Source of the DNA: Mesorhizobium qingshengii
Lineage (GTDB): Bacteria > Pseudomonadota > Alphaproteobacteria > Rhizobiales > Rhizobiaceae
Assembly: GCF_900103325.1 (NCBI RefSeq)
Contig: NZ_FMXM01000005.1
Coordinates: forward strand, 62,001-126,000
DNA: 64,000 nt
Direction of reading: 5' to 3'
Shown here: piece by piece, positions 12,893-22,493 of the stretch
How positions within the stretch are numbered: position 1 is the first letter of the stretch
How the letters are laid out: every line of letters begins with the position of its first letter
Notes under the pieces: model-generated
Told to the model about the DNA's origin: nothing
The model's input: the letters and a program-made list of their open reading frames with translations, nothing else
The model's database searches: none
Position numbers and translations under genes: made by a program

Positions 12893-15214
12893 TCAGGCCG
12901 CGGCCTTCACCGGCAGCGTCGCTTTCTTGACTGGAATGCGCACCGACACGATCGTGCCGGTGCCTTCGGTCGAGCGGATCTTCAGCGCGCCGCCCTGCAA
13001 CTCGGCCAGCGAGCGCGAGATGGCAAGGCCAAGGCCGGAACCGGCATGGTTCTTGGAAAACTGGTTCTGAACCTGTTCGAAGGGCCGTCCGAGCTTGCCG
13101 AGCGCTTCCTTCGGGATGCCGCAGCCATTGTCCTCGATCGTCAGCACCAGCGCGCCGGATGTGTTGCGGGCCCTGACCGATATGTGGCCGCCCTGGCCGG
13201 TGAATTTCACCGCGTTGGACAAGAGGTTGATGACGATCTGCTTGATCGCGCGGCGATCAGCGATCAGCGTCAGCGCGTCGGCGATGCGTGTTTCCACGGT
13301 GATCGCCTTTTGCGCCGCTTGCAGCGAGACGACACGAACCGTTTCGCTGATCAGCGGACCGAGATCGATTTCTTCCCGGTCCAGCGAGAACTGGCCGGCC
13401 TCGATCTTGGACATGTCGAGAATGTCGTTGATGACGCCCAGGAGATATTTGCCGCTGCTATTGATGTCGGTGGCATATTCCTCGTAGCGCTCCGAGCCCA
13501 GCGGACCGAACAGGCCCTGTTCCATTAGCTCGGAGAAGCCGATGATGGCGTTCAGCGGCGTGCGCAATTCATGCGACATGTTGGCCAGGAATTCGGATTT
13601 GGCCCGGTTCGCCGCTTCGGCGCGTTCGGTTTCCTTCATGTATTTGCGGTTGAGGTCGACCAGTTCGCGTGACCGCTCCTCTTCGGCCCGGCGGGCGAGG
13701 CTCAGATCATGGATCGTCGCCATCAGCCGGCGTTCGCTGTCGACGAGTTTCTCCTGATGCAGCTTGATCTGGGTGATATCGGAGCCGACAGAGACGATAC
13801 CGCCGTCCCGGGTGCGCAGTTCGTTGACCTGCAGCCAGCGGCCGTCGGCCAGCTGCCGCTCGAAGGTGGCGCCGCCTTGCAGTCCGTTGGTGTTGGCAAG
13901 CCGCCGCTCGGAAGCAAAGGCCAGCATGCGCTCTTCCAGTGCGGCGCGCGCAACGCCCGGCATCACATCACGGTCCGAAAGCCCGTTGTCCTGCTGGTAT
14001 TTGGAATTGCACATGATCAGGCGCTGGGCCGAATCCCACAGCACGAAGGATTCGTTGATGTTCTCGATCGCCGTTCTGAGGCGAAGATCAGCCGCCTCGG
14101 AACGCAGCGCCAGATGGCGCTGCTCGGTGACGTCAACGGCGATGCCGATCAGCTGGATCTCCGGCGCTTCTGGATCGATGACTTGCGCCCTGGCGCGCAT
14201 CCATACCCATTGACCGTCGGCATGCCGCATCCGGAACACCTGGTCGATATGGTCGATCTCGCGAGCGACGATCCTGTTGGCCAACAGGAAAAGGTCGCCA
14301 TCCTCGGGGTGGATGATCTCGTCGACCTCGCCGAAGGACAGCATCGTGTCGCAAGGCTCGTAGCCGAGCATGTCGTACATCGAGCGCGACCAGTACATCT
14401 TGCCGCGCACCATGTCCCAGTCCCACAGGCCGCAGCGGCCGCGAACCAGCGCCATGTCGATGCGCTGATGCGCTTCGAGATAGATACGGTCGGCTGCCTG
14501 CGCGCGCGCCGCCTGGCCGAAATAGGCGTAGAGGATGATGATCAGCACGCCGGCCGTCAGCACGAACAGGGTGACGTTGAGCGAGACGGTCTTGCGCCAC
14601 GCGTCGAAAACCGCGTCCTGCGGAACCAGGGCCGCCGCCGCGCCTTTTCGCCCATTGGCCAGGCTGACCGCCGCATACCACTCCTGTCCGCCGATGTTGA
14701 CCTCCATCACGCCGGCGCGGTCGCCAAACATGAACAATGGCTGGCCGCCCTGGACGAGGCCGTCCAGCGAATGGCCTTGCCATGGCATCGAGCGCGGTGT
14801 CACCGCGACGATCTTGAAAGCGCCGTCGGTGATGACAAGCACATGGCTGCGGCCCATCGCACCCTGACGGCTGGTGGTTTCCAGAAGGTCCTGGATGGCG
14901 CCTGGCACCGTGTCCGAAGTGGTGGCGAGCGAACTCGCCAGTTGGCCCGCTGCCAGCGTAAGGATTGCCTTGGCATCGCGCTCGACATCGTCGCGCTCGT
15001 TCATCAGCGACAGCACCCGCAGCGCCGCGATGACGATCAGGAAGGTCATGATGAGAGCCGGTATCGATCGGCGCAATAGCGGCTCCGCGGCCAGCAGCCG
15101 CCGGTAGGCCGGTTCGGCGATGAGCCGCGTATTCCCGGCAAGGCCGTCGCTTCGCGCCTCGCGGCGGGCAAAAGCCTTCCCTCCGGGCGCGCCCCACGCG
15201 TCCGCCTTCGCCAT
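12893..15214 (-). CDS. pleC: PleC-like sensor histidine kinase of the PdhS family
   Basis: The 773-residue membrane kinase has two helices (about residues 49-69 and 218-240) around a periplasmic domain, then two PAS domains (about residues 255-375 and 385-490), a coiled-coil linker, and a catalytic core. The His-box LANMSHELRTPLNAIIGFSE, the segment INDILDMSKIEAG, N box NLLSNAVKFT, G1 DNGCGIP and G2 GSGLGLAIS match the PleC/DivJ/PdhS kinases that control DivK in the alphaproteobacterial cell cycle. In Sinorhizobium, pleC lies beside glnE, supporting the name. The ATG at 15214 was chosen over an 18-codon longer start with no domain support. Confidence 0.85.
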   Translation of the reverse strand: MAKADAWGAPGGKAFARREARSDGLAGNTRLIAEPAYRRLLAAEPLLRRSIPALIMTFLIVIAALRVLSLMNERDDVERDAKAILTLAAGQLASSLATTSDTVPGAIQDLLETTSRQGAMGRSHVLVITDGAFKIVAVTPRSMPWQGHSLDGLVQGGQPLFMFGDRAGVMEVNIGGQEWYAAVSLANGRKGAAAALVPQDAVFDAWRKTVSLNVTLFVLTAGVLIIILYAYFGQAARAQAADRIYLEAHQRIDMALVRGRCGLWDWDMVRGKMYWSRSMYDMLGYEPCDTMLSFGEVDEIIHPEDGDLFLLANRIVAREIDHIDQVFRMRHADGQWVWMRARAQVIDPEAPEIQLIGIAVDVTEQRHLALRSEAADLRLRTAIENINESFVLWDSAQRLIMCNSKYQQDNGLSDRDVMPGVARAALEERMLAFASERRLANTNGLQGGATFERQLADGRWLQVNELRTRDGGIVSVGSDITQIKLHQEKLVDSERRLMATIHDLSLARRAEEERSRELVDLNRKYMKETERAEAANRAKSEFLANMSHELRTPLNAIIGFSELMEQGLFGPLGSERYEEYATDINSSGKYLLGVINDILDMSKIEAGQFSLDREEIDLGPLISETVRVVSLQAAQKAITVETRIADALTLIADRRAIKQIVINLLSNAVKFTGQGGHISVRARNTSGALVLTIEDNGCGIPKEALGKLGRPFEQVQNQFSKNHAGSGLGLAISRSLAELQGGALKIRSTEGTGTIVSVRIPVKKATLPVKAAA

Positions 15215-15405
15215 AAATGGCACTCCCCGAATTTGCCTATGCTTGGTGATCCGGCAAACGCCGCACATCCGAATCGTCAGTAAAGAATCAAAGGTGATTC
15301 GCCTTGTCCAGTGGTCCGGCGAAAAAAGATTAAAAATCGACTAAAATAATGGACTTTCGCCGGCTTCGCGGCCCTGCCTTCCCGGAAAGGGGAAGGGAAG
15401 GGCGA

Positions 15406-18051
15406 TTACGCCAGCGTACGCTCGACGATGTCTCTTAAATCCGCCGACAGGTTTTCGGTGCCGGCGATCGAAAGCAGCGCTTCCCTGGCCTTGGCCTGCC
15501 GGCCGGGTTCGAGCGAACGCCACGATCTGAGCGCCGTCGCCAGCCTTGCCGCTACTTGCGGGTTGCGCTTTTCGACCTCGAGCACCGTCCGCGAGAAGAA
15601 CCTGTAGCCCTCGCCGTCGGCGCGGTGGAAGCCGGTCTGGTTGGCGCTGGAGAATGTGCCGATCAACGAGCGTACCCGGTTCGGATTGGCCATCGAGAAG
15701 GCCGGATGAGCGGTCAGGGCACGCACTGTGTCGACGGCCTGCGGACCGGGCACGCTGGCCTGGATCTGGAACCATTTGTCCATGACCAGCGGGTCGGATC
15801 CATATGTCGTCTCGAAAGCCGCCAGTGCCCTGATTGCCTCGGGCGAACCGTGGTGGCGATGGGCGAGCACGGTAAGTGCGGCGGCGCGGTCGGTCATGTT
15901 GGTCGCCGATTGGAAGTGGCTCATGGCAAGCGCCGCTCCGCCCGGCTGCAAGGAGAGATAGTCCAGCAGGATGTTGCGCAAGGCGCGTCGCCCGGCGCTC
16001 GCCGCGTCAGGGCTGAACGCGGCCTTGTCGGCAAGACGGTCGTAGAGGCCGGCAAATGTGTCCCGGTTGGCACTGCCGATCGCGAGCGTCAGCGCCTCGC
16101 GGGCCGCATGGATGGCGTCGGGATCGATATTCTTGCCGATGTCGCGGGCAATGTCGGCGTCGCCTGGCAACGCCAGCGCCAGTGCCCGGTAGGCCGGCTC
16201 CAGCGTCTCGTCGCCGGCGATGTTGCCGGCGAGTTCGGTCAGCCGCTGGGCGAAGACCGGCTGCTTGCCGCCAAGGATCTGGCGGAAGGCGGCAATCAGC
16301 GCATCGGTCTGCAGCGTGTTGAAGGCCTGCCAGCGCGAGAAGGCGTCGCTGTCATGGCGGGCGAGGAAGAACTGGTCGTCGGCCTTCTGCTCGACGGAAA
16401 GCGTCACCGGCGCCGAAAAGCCGCGGTTGAGCGAGACGGCCGGCCGTTCGGCCACGCCCGAGAAACGCACCATGTGGCGGCGCTTGCGGACATGGATGAC
16501 GCCGTCCTCGACGCTGGCGCCCTCGACGCTGCTATACTCGACCGGCCTGCCGCCGGCACCGATCAGGCCGAAGGCGAGCGGAATGTGCATCAGCCGCTTG
16601 CGACTCTCGGATGGCGTCGGCGGCACCGACTGCTCGATCTCGAGCGTGAACTCGCGCGCGGCCGGATTGTGCGTCGAACTGACCGTCAGGTTGGGCGTGC
16701 CGGCCTGATGATACCAGAGCGCGAACTGCGACAGGTCGCGGCCGGACGCATCCTCGAACACCTTGATGAAATCCTCGATCGTCGCCGCCTCGCCATCGTG
16801 CCGCTCGAAATAGAGGTCCATGCCGGCGCGAAAGGCGTCAGGCCCAAGGATGGTGCGGATCATGCGCACCACTTCGGAGCCTTTCTCGTAGACCGTCGCC
16901 GTGTAGAAATTGTTGATCTCGCGGTAGCGGCGCGGCCGCACCGGATGCGCCAGCGGCCCCTGGTCCTCGGGAAACTGGTGGGCGCGCAGCGTGCGCACCT
17001 CGGCGATGCGTTTGACCGCGCGCGAGCGCTGGTCGGCGGAGAATTCGTGGTCGCGGAAAACCGTCAGCCCTTCCTTCAGGCAAAGCTGGAACCAGTCGCG
17101 GCAAGTGATTCTGTTGCCTGTCCAATTGTGGAAATATTCATGCGCGATGATCGCCTCGATATTGGCGAAATCGGCATCGGTCGCGGTCTCCTGGTCGGCC
17201 AGCACATATTTGTCGTTGAAGATGTTGAGGCCCTTGTTCTCCATCGCGCCCATGTTGAAGTCGGACACGGCGACGATGTTGAAGACGTCAAGGTCGTATT
17301 CGCGGCCAAACGCCTCCTCATCCCATCGCATCGACCGCTTCAGGGCGTCCATGGCGTAGCCGGCCAGCTTCTCCTTGCCTGGCTCGACATAGATGCCGAG
17401 TTCGACCTTGCGGCCCGACAGGGTGACGAAGCTGTCGGCGACCTTGCCGAGATTGCCGGCCACCAGCGCGAACAGGTAGGACGGTTTGGGGAAAGGGTCG
17501 TGCCAGACCGCATAGTGCCAGCCATTGCCGAGATCACCATTGTCGACCGGGTTGCCGTTGGACAGGAGCAGCGGCGCCTCGTTGCGCAGGGCCTCGATCC
17601 GCACCGTGTAGACGGACAGGATGTCGGGTCGATCGAGGAAATAGGTGATGCGGCGAAAGCCTTCGGCCTCGCATTGCGTGCAGTAGACATTGCTGGAGCG
17701 ATAGAGGCCCATCAGGGCTTCGTTGCCGTTAGGTGCCAGTTCGGTCTCGATAACCACCTGAAAGCGACGCGCGGCCGGCGGCTTGAGGATGGTCAATTGG
17801 TCCGGTGTCGCCAGCAGGTCTGCCGGCTTCGCTTTCTTGCCGTTGATCTCGACGCGCTCGAGCCTCAGCCCGTCGCCGTCCAGCACCAACGGTGCCGACA
17901 CGGATACGCCGTCACGGCGCTCGACTGTGAGCACGGCGGTGACGCGCGTTGCTTCTGGCGACAGGCGGAAGGTGAGGTTCGTTTGCGGAATGAGGTAATC
18001 GTTGGGGCGATAGTCTTCGAGCTTGAAGACCTGGCCGGTGTCCGTGCGCAT
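15406..18051 (-). CDS. pepN: Aminopeptidase N (M1 family)
   Basis: The 881-residue cytosolic zinc aminopeptidase has the exopeptidase motif GAMENKGLN and the zinc site HEYFHNWTGNR with the downstream Glu (KEGLTVFRD). It removes N-terminal residues from peptides. Its length matches the bacterial PepN type, and the C-terminal helical domain is complete. The ATG at 18051 has AGGAAA about ten bases upstream; the frame continues to 18105 without support. The gene is divergent from the molybdopterin oxidase gene. Confidence 0.95.
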   Translation of the reverse strand: MRTDTGQVFKLEDYRPNDYLIPQTNLTFRLSPEATRVTAVLTVERRDGVSVSAPLVLDGDGLRLERVEINGKKAKPADLLATPDQLTILKPPAARRFQVVIETELAPNGNEALMGLYRSSNVYCTQCEAEGFRRITYFLDRPDILSVYTVRIEALRNEAPLLLSNGNPVDNGDLGNGWHYAVWHDPFPKPSYLFALVAGNLGKVADSFVTLSGRKVELGIYVEPGKEKLAGYAMDALKRSMRWDEEAFGREYDLDVFNIVAVSDFNMGAMENKGLNIFNDKYVLADQETATDADFANIEAIIAHEYFHNWTGNRITCRDWFQLCLKEGLTVFRDHEFSADQRSRAVKRIAEVRTLRAHQFPEDQGPLAHPVRPRRYREINNFYTATVYEKGSEVVRMIRTILGPDAFRAGMDLYFERHDGEAATIEDFIKVFEDASGRDLSQFALWYHQAGTPNLTVSSTHNPAAREFTLEIEQSVPPTPSESRKRLMHIPLAFGLIGAGGRPVEYSSVEGASVEDGVIHVRKRRHMVRFSGVAERPAVSLNRGFSAPVTLSVEQKADDQFFLARHDSDAFSRWQAFNTLQTDALIAAFRQILGGKQPVFAQRLTELAGNIAGDETLEPAYRALALALPGDADIARDIGKNIDPDAIHAAREALTLAIGSANRDTFAGLYDRLADKAAFSPDAASAGRRALRNILLDYLSLQPGGAALAMSHFQSATNMTDRAAALTVLAHRHHGSPEAIRALAAFETTYGSDPLVMDKWFQIQASVPGPQAVDTVRALTAHPAFSMANPNRVRSLIGTFSSANQTGFHRADGEGYRFFSRTVLEVEKRNPQVAARLATALRSWRSLEPGRQAKAREALLSIAGTENLSADLRDIVERTLA

Positions 18052-18207
18052 TCCGTGGGTTTTCCTGTCAATTGCGTTGGAGGCGGATTGTTGCCGCTGG
18101 TCCAAAAAATTCGAAGTCCGCGCTCTTTACACGAAACGGTCCCTCGACAAAACTGAGCCAACGCCTATTTCAGGCGTTCCTTCTCCAATCATCATCGCGA
18201 GGCATCC

Positions 18208-20514
18208 ATGACCGTCGTCACGCCGAAATTCGGAATGGGCGCCTCCGTGCTGCGGCGCGAGGATGCTGCCTTCATCCAGGGGCAGGGCCGCTATACCGAC
18301 GACATCCAGCCGGCGGGCGTCCTGCATGGCCATGTGCTGCGCTCGCCGGTGGCCAAGGCAAGCTTCACCATCGGTTCGACCGAGGCGGCCAAGGCCGCGC
18401 CTGGCGTGCATCTGGTGCTGACCGGCAAGGACCTTGCCCATCTCGGTGATCTCAAGTCCGGCGTCATGCAGGCACAACCGGATGGCACCAAGGCGCCGAC
18501 CCGCGACATTCCGGTCCTGTGCCGCGACCGCGTCAACTATGTTGGCGATGCCGTCGCGTTTATCGTCGCCGACAGTCGCGCCCTGGCGCAGGATGCCGCC
18601 GAACTGATCGATGTCGACTATGATTCCGAGGACGCCGCCTCCGGCACCGCGACGGCGCTTGCCGAAGGCACGCCGCTGGTCTGGCCGGAACTCGGTTCCA
18701 ACCGCGCCTTCAGCTACCACATGGGCGACAAGAAAAAGACCGACACGGCTTTCGCCAAGGCCGCTCACGTCACCCGCATCGAATTCGTCAACAACCGGCT
18801 GGTCTGCAATTACATGGAGCCGCGCTCGGCGATCGGCGAGTGGAACGTGCGGGAGAACCGCTTCGTGCTGACCACGGGGTCGCAGGGCGTGCATTCCATG
18901 CAATATATCCTGGCCAGCCTGTTCAAGATCAAGAAGGATCAGATACGTGTCATCACGCCGGATGTCGGCGGTGGTTTCGGGCCCAAGAGCTTCGTCTACC
19001 GTGAGTATCCGCTGGTGCTCGAGGCGGCAAAGCGACTTGGCCGCCCGGTGAAATGGGCCGGCGACCGCACCGAGCACTTCCTGACCGACGCTCAAGGGCG
19101 GGACAATGTCGTGAAGGCGGAGATGGCGCTGGACAAGGATGGCCGTTTCCTTGGCATGAAGGTGGATCTGCTCGCCAATATCGGCGCCTATATCTCGCAA
19201 TACGGTCCGTTCATTCCCTATATCGGCGTCACCATGTCGACCGGCGTCTATGATATCCAGGCGCTCGACGTCTCGGTGACCGGCCTTTACACCAACACTT
19301 GCCCGGTCGATGCCTATCGCGGCGCCGGCCGGCCGGAAGCGGCGTTCCTGCTGGAAAAGCTTGTCGATGCCTGCGCCCATGATCTGGGCCTGCCTGTGGA
19401 AGAGATCAGGCGCCGCAACTTCATCCGGCCCGAACAGTTTCCCTACCGCACGCAGACCGGCCGCCTCTACGACACCGGCGAATTCGAAGGGCACATGAAC
19501 CGCGCCATCGAACAGGCGCAATGGAAGGCATTTCCGACGCGGCTCGAACAGTCGAAAGCAGGCGGAAAGATCCGCGGCATCGGCATGGCGACCTATATTG
19601 AGGCCTGCGCTTTTCCCGGCTCCGAACCGGCCTTTGTCGAACTCAATGGCGACGGCACGGTGACGCTGAAGATCGGCACCCAGACCAACGGGCAGGGGCA
19701 CGCCACCGCCTATGCGCAGTTCCTGTCGGAGAAGCTCAATCTCGACATCGACAAGATCCATGTCCGCCAGGGCGACACCGACGAATTGAAGGCTGGCGGC
19801 GGCACCGGCGGCTCGCGTTCGATTCCGCTCGGCGGTGTTTCGGCGTCCCGTGCCGGCGAGGATTTGGCGAACAAGATCAAGCGTATCGCCGCCGATGAGC
19901 TGGAGGCTTCAGCCGGCGACATCGAGCTGTCGAACGGCGTTGCCCGCATCGTCGGCACCGACCGGACGATCGATTTTTCGAGCATCGCCAAGGCCGCCAA
20001 GACGCCGGACGATCTGAAGGGGTTCGGCGAGTTCGTGCAGGACGAGTGCACCTACCCGAACGGTACCCATATCTGCGAGGTCGAGATCGATCCCGAGACC
20101 GGCGCGACCGAGATTGTCAGCTACACCATCGTCGATGATTTTGGCGTCACCGTGAATCCGATCCTGCTCGCTGGCCAGGTGCATGGCGGCGTGGTGCAAG
20201 GTATCGGCCAGGCGCTGATCGAGGACACCGTTCATGGCGAGGACGGGCAACTGCTGACGGCCAGCTTCATGGACTACGCCATGCCGCGCGCCGACAATTT
20301 CCCGTTCTTCCACTTCGAGACCCGCAACGTGCCGTCGACCACCAATGCACTCGGCATCAAGGGGGCGGGCGAGGCCGGCACCATCGGGGCAACGCCGGCC
20401 GCGCTCAACGCGGTGACCGACGCGCTCTGGCGCGCCTACGGCGTCAGGCACATCGACATGCCGGCGACGCCGGCGCGCGTCTGGGCGACGATCCGGGAAG
20501 CGGCGGGAGCGTGA
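18208..20514 (+). CDS. Molybdopterin-binding subunit of a xanthine/CO dehydrogenase-family oxidase
   Basis: The 768-residue protein is a large (molybdenum) subunit: an N-terminal aldehyde oxidase a/b hammerhead domain (about residues 20-130), the cofactor motif GGGFGPK, the active-site loop AYRGAGRPEA, and the C-terminal GAGEAGTIGA with the catalytic Glu. It should hydroxylate or oxidise an aldehyde or N-heterocycle. The loop differs from AYRCSFR of true CO dehydrogenase, so that activity is unlikely. The FAD and iron-sulfur subunits normally adjacent are absent here. Its stop overlaps the start of a DMT transporter, suggesting a linked substrate or product. Confidence 0.88.
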   Translation: MTVVTPKFGMGASVLRREDAAFIQGQGRYTDDIQPAGVLHGHVLRSPVAKASFTIGSTEAAKAAPGVHLVLTGKDLAHLGDLKSGVMQAQPDGTKAPTRDIPVLCRDRVNYVGDAVAFIVADSRALAQDAAELIDVDYDSEDAASGTATALAEGTPLVWPELGSNRAFSYHMGDKKKTDTAFAKAAHVTRIEFVNNRLVCNYMEPRSAIGEWNVRENRFVLTTGSQGVHSMQYILASLFKIKKDQIRVITPDVGGGFGPKSFVYREYPLVLEAAKRLGRPVKWAGDRTEHFLTDAQGRDNVVKAEMALDKDGRFLGMKVDLLANIGAYISQYGPFIPYIGVTMSTGVYDIQALDVSVTGLYTNTCPVDAYRGAGRPEAAFLLEKLVDACAHDLGLPVEEIRRRNFIRPEQFPYRTQTGRLYDTGEFEGHMNRAIEQAQWKAFPTRLEQSKAGGKIRGIGMATYIEACAFPGSEPAFVELNGDGTVTLKIGTQTNGQGHATAYAQFLSEKLNLDIDKIHVRQGDTDELKAGGGTGGSRSIPLGGVSASRAGEDLANKIKRIAADELEASAGDIELSNGVARIVGTDRTIDFSSIAKAAKTPDDLKGFGEFVQDECTYPNGTHICEVEIDPETGATEIVSYTIVDDFGVTVNPILLAGQVHGGVVQGIGQALIEDTVHGEDGQLLTASFMDYAMPRADNFPFFHFETRNVPSTTNALGIKGAGEAGTIGATPAALNAVTDALWRAYGVRHIDMPATPARVWATIREAAGA

Positions 20515-21485
20515 CAGCCGGGCCGGGCACCCCCACCGCAGTTAACGAGCATGCCGGCGGGCACAGCACGCTCACCGGCATCATGCTCAAGATCGTATCG
20601 GTGGCGGTCTTCGTCGGCATGCAGACCTGCATCAAGGCAGCGGGTACCGTGCCGGCGGGTCAGATCGTCTTCTTCCGTTCCTTCTTCGCCATCTTCCCGA
20701 TCATCGCCTTCCTCGCTTTCAGGGGGAAACTTGGCACCGCCTTCTCGACCAGGCGTCCGCTCAATCACATCGCGCGCGGCGTCGTTGGTGTCTGCGCCAT
20801 GGGACTCGGCTTCTTCGCGCTGACACGGCTGCCACTGCCGGAAGCGATCACGCTGAACTACGCACAGCCACTGCTGGTGGTGGTGTTCAGCTCGATCTTT
20901 CTCGGCGAGGCCATCCGCGTCTATCGCTGGAGCGCGGTCGCGGTCGGTCTGGTCGGCGTGCTGATCATCTCGTGGCCGGAACTGACGCTGCTGCGCTCGG
21001 GTGCTGCCCTCGGCGACCAGGAGGTGCTCGGCGTCATTGCCGCGCTGCTTGCCGCGGCCATCTCGGCCATCGCCATGCTGCTGGTGCGCAACCTCGTTCA
21101 AAGCGAGCGCACCGCGACCATCGTGCTGTGGTTTTCGGTGACGGCGAGCGTCATGGCGCTGCTGTCGCTGCCGTTCGGCTGGCAGGCGCTGACGCCACTC
21201 CAGGCGGCTCTGCTGGTTGCCGCCGGCTTTTGCGGTGGCCTCGGCCAGATCCTGATGACGGCAGCCTATCGCCATGCCGAGGCCTCGGTCGTGGCGCCCT
21301 TCGAATACACGTCGATGATTCTTGGCGTCGCCGTCGGCTATCTCGTTTTTGGCGACATCGCCACGCTCAACATGCTTGTCGGCGGCCTGATCGTCGTCGC
21401 GGCCGGCATCTTTATCATCTGGCGGGAGCGCCGGCTCGGCCTGGAGCGCACCCGCACCCGCAAGGCTGCTCTGCCGCAGGGATGA
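20511..21485 (+). CDS. DMT-superfamily (EamA) membrane transporter
   Basis: The 324-residue protein has about ten hydrophobic helices arranged as two EamA repeats, typical of drug/metabolite exporters. It starts with GTG at 20511, overlapping the stop of the molybdopterin oxidase (GTGA), so the two are probably translated from one mRNA. An ATG at 20583 is an alternative that would trim a non-hydrophobic N-terminus. The substrate is unknown; linkage suggests something made or consumed by the oxidase. Confidence 0.85.
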   Translation: MTAGPGTPTAVNEHAGGHSTLTGIMLKIVSVAVFVGMQTCIKAAGTVPAGQIVFFRSFFAIFPIIAFLAFRGKLGTAFSTRRPLNHIARGVVGVCAMGLGFFALTRLPLPEAITLNYAQPLLVVVFSSIFLGEAIRVYRWSAVAVGLVGVLIISWPELTLLRSGAALGDQEVLGVIAALLAAAISAIAMLLVRNLVQSERTATIVLWFSVTASVMALLSLPFGWQALTPLQAALLVAAGFCGGLGQILMTAAYRHAEASVVAPFEYTSMILGVAVGYLVFGDIATLNMLVGGLIVVAAGIFIIWRERRLGLERTRTRKAALPQG

Positions 21486-21611
21486 GGAGAGGTCCGCGCT
21501 GCGGACGGAAGCCAATTGCGTGGCTTTCCGAACGACGAACGTTGAAAGTTCGGTCCGCCCGAAGGATTGGGGAGCGATAGCGAAGGGGCGGATCCGCCAG
21601 AAGTTCTCCGA

Positions 21612-22427
21612 TTACGAAGCTTTCGCAACACGCTCCTTCGCCAGCCGCACCAGCACCGTCCGCGTCTGCTCGTCGGCAGGGAAAAACGATTCGATCGCCA
21701 GTTCCGACAATGTCACGTCGAGCGGCGTGCCGAACACGGTGATGGTGCTGATGAACGACAACACCTGATCGCCATGGGCGAGGCGCAGCGGATGCACGAT
21801 GGCGTTCGGCTCGACAGGCATGGGCCGGCTGCCCTTCAACCCGGACGGGTAGCCGCGCAGCTCGCGCTCCAGTTCGACCAGCACAGGATCGCCGCTCGTG
21901 TCAGTCTGATGCTTGAGGCGCTCGAGCAGGTGCGTGCGCCATTCCTGGAGATTGACGATGCGCGGCGCAATGCCGCCGGGGTGCAGGCTGAGGCGAAGTA
22001 CGTTGACCGGCGGCGTCAGCAGCGAAGCCTCCGTGATGTCGGCAAGGAACGGAGCGATAGCGGCATTGGCCGAAACCAGGTTCCAGTGCCGGTCGACGGC
22101 GAGCGCCGGGAAAGGCTCGTGCCCCTTGAGCAAGATCTCCACCGCCGCCCTTGCCGGCGCCAGCGCTCCGTCGGTGAGCGGGCGTTCGCTGAAGCTCGGC
22201 GCAAAGCCCGCCGCCAGCAGCAGCTGGTTGCGCTGCCTGAGCGGGATCGACAGCTGCTCGGCCAGATGCAGCACCATGTCGCGCGAGGGCGCGGCACGGC
22301 CGCTCTCGACGAAGCTCAGATGTCGCTGCGAGATCTCGGCTTCCAAGGCGAGGCCGAGCTGGCTCATGCGGCGGCGGGTGCGCCATTCGCGAATGAGGCT
22401 ACCGGCGGAGTTTTGGGATGTCGTCAT
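21612..22427 (-). CDS. XRE-family transcriptional regulator with MmyB-like domain
   Basis: The 271-residue protein has an N-terminal helix-turn-helix of the XRE type (about residues 8-68, including SQLGLALEAEISQRHLSFVE) and a C-terminal MmyB-like ligand-binding domain with the usual RHWNLV-type start of its core. Proteins of this class are thought to sense small hydrophobic ligands and often control neighbouring oxidoreductases. The ATG at 22427 was chosen because the HTH begins nine residues in. Confidence 0.87.
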   Translation of the reverse strand: MTTSQNSAGSLIREWRTRRRMSQLGLALEAEISQRHLSFVESGRAAPSRDMVLHLAEQLSIPLRQRNQLLLAAGFAPSFSERPLTDGALAPARAAVEILLKGHEPFPALAVDRHWNLVSANAAIAPFLADITEASLLTPPVNVLRLSLHPGGIAPRIVNLQEWRTHLLERLKHQTDTSGDPVLVELERELRGYPSGLKGSRPMPVEPNAIVHPLRLAHGDQVLSFISTITVFGTPLDVTLSELAIESFFPADEQTRTVLVRLAKERVAKAS

Positions 22428-22493
22428 GAGCGAATGACTAGGCCGGCGAGAGGCGCATTTCAATTACCTGCGAGGTCATCACCAGGTGAGCGA

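Noticed and set aside
13709..15079. A 456-codon open frame on the plus strand
   Set aside because: It is antisense to the PleC-like kinase and has no recognisable motif.
15556..18156. An 866-codon open frame on the plus strand
   Set aside because: It is exactly antisense to pepN, whose motifs are unmistakable; long antisense frames are expected at this GC content.
18208..20514. Call of true carbon monoxide dehydrogenase (CoxL)
   Set aside because: The active-site loop reads AYRGAGRPE rather than AYRCSFR, so the Cys needed for CO oxidation is missing.
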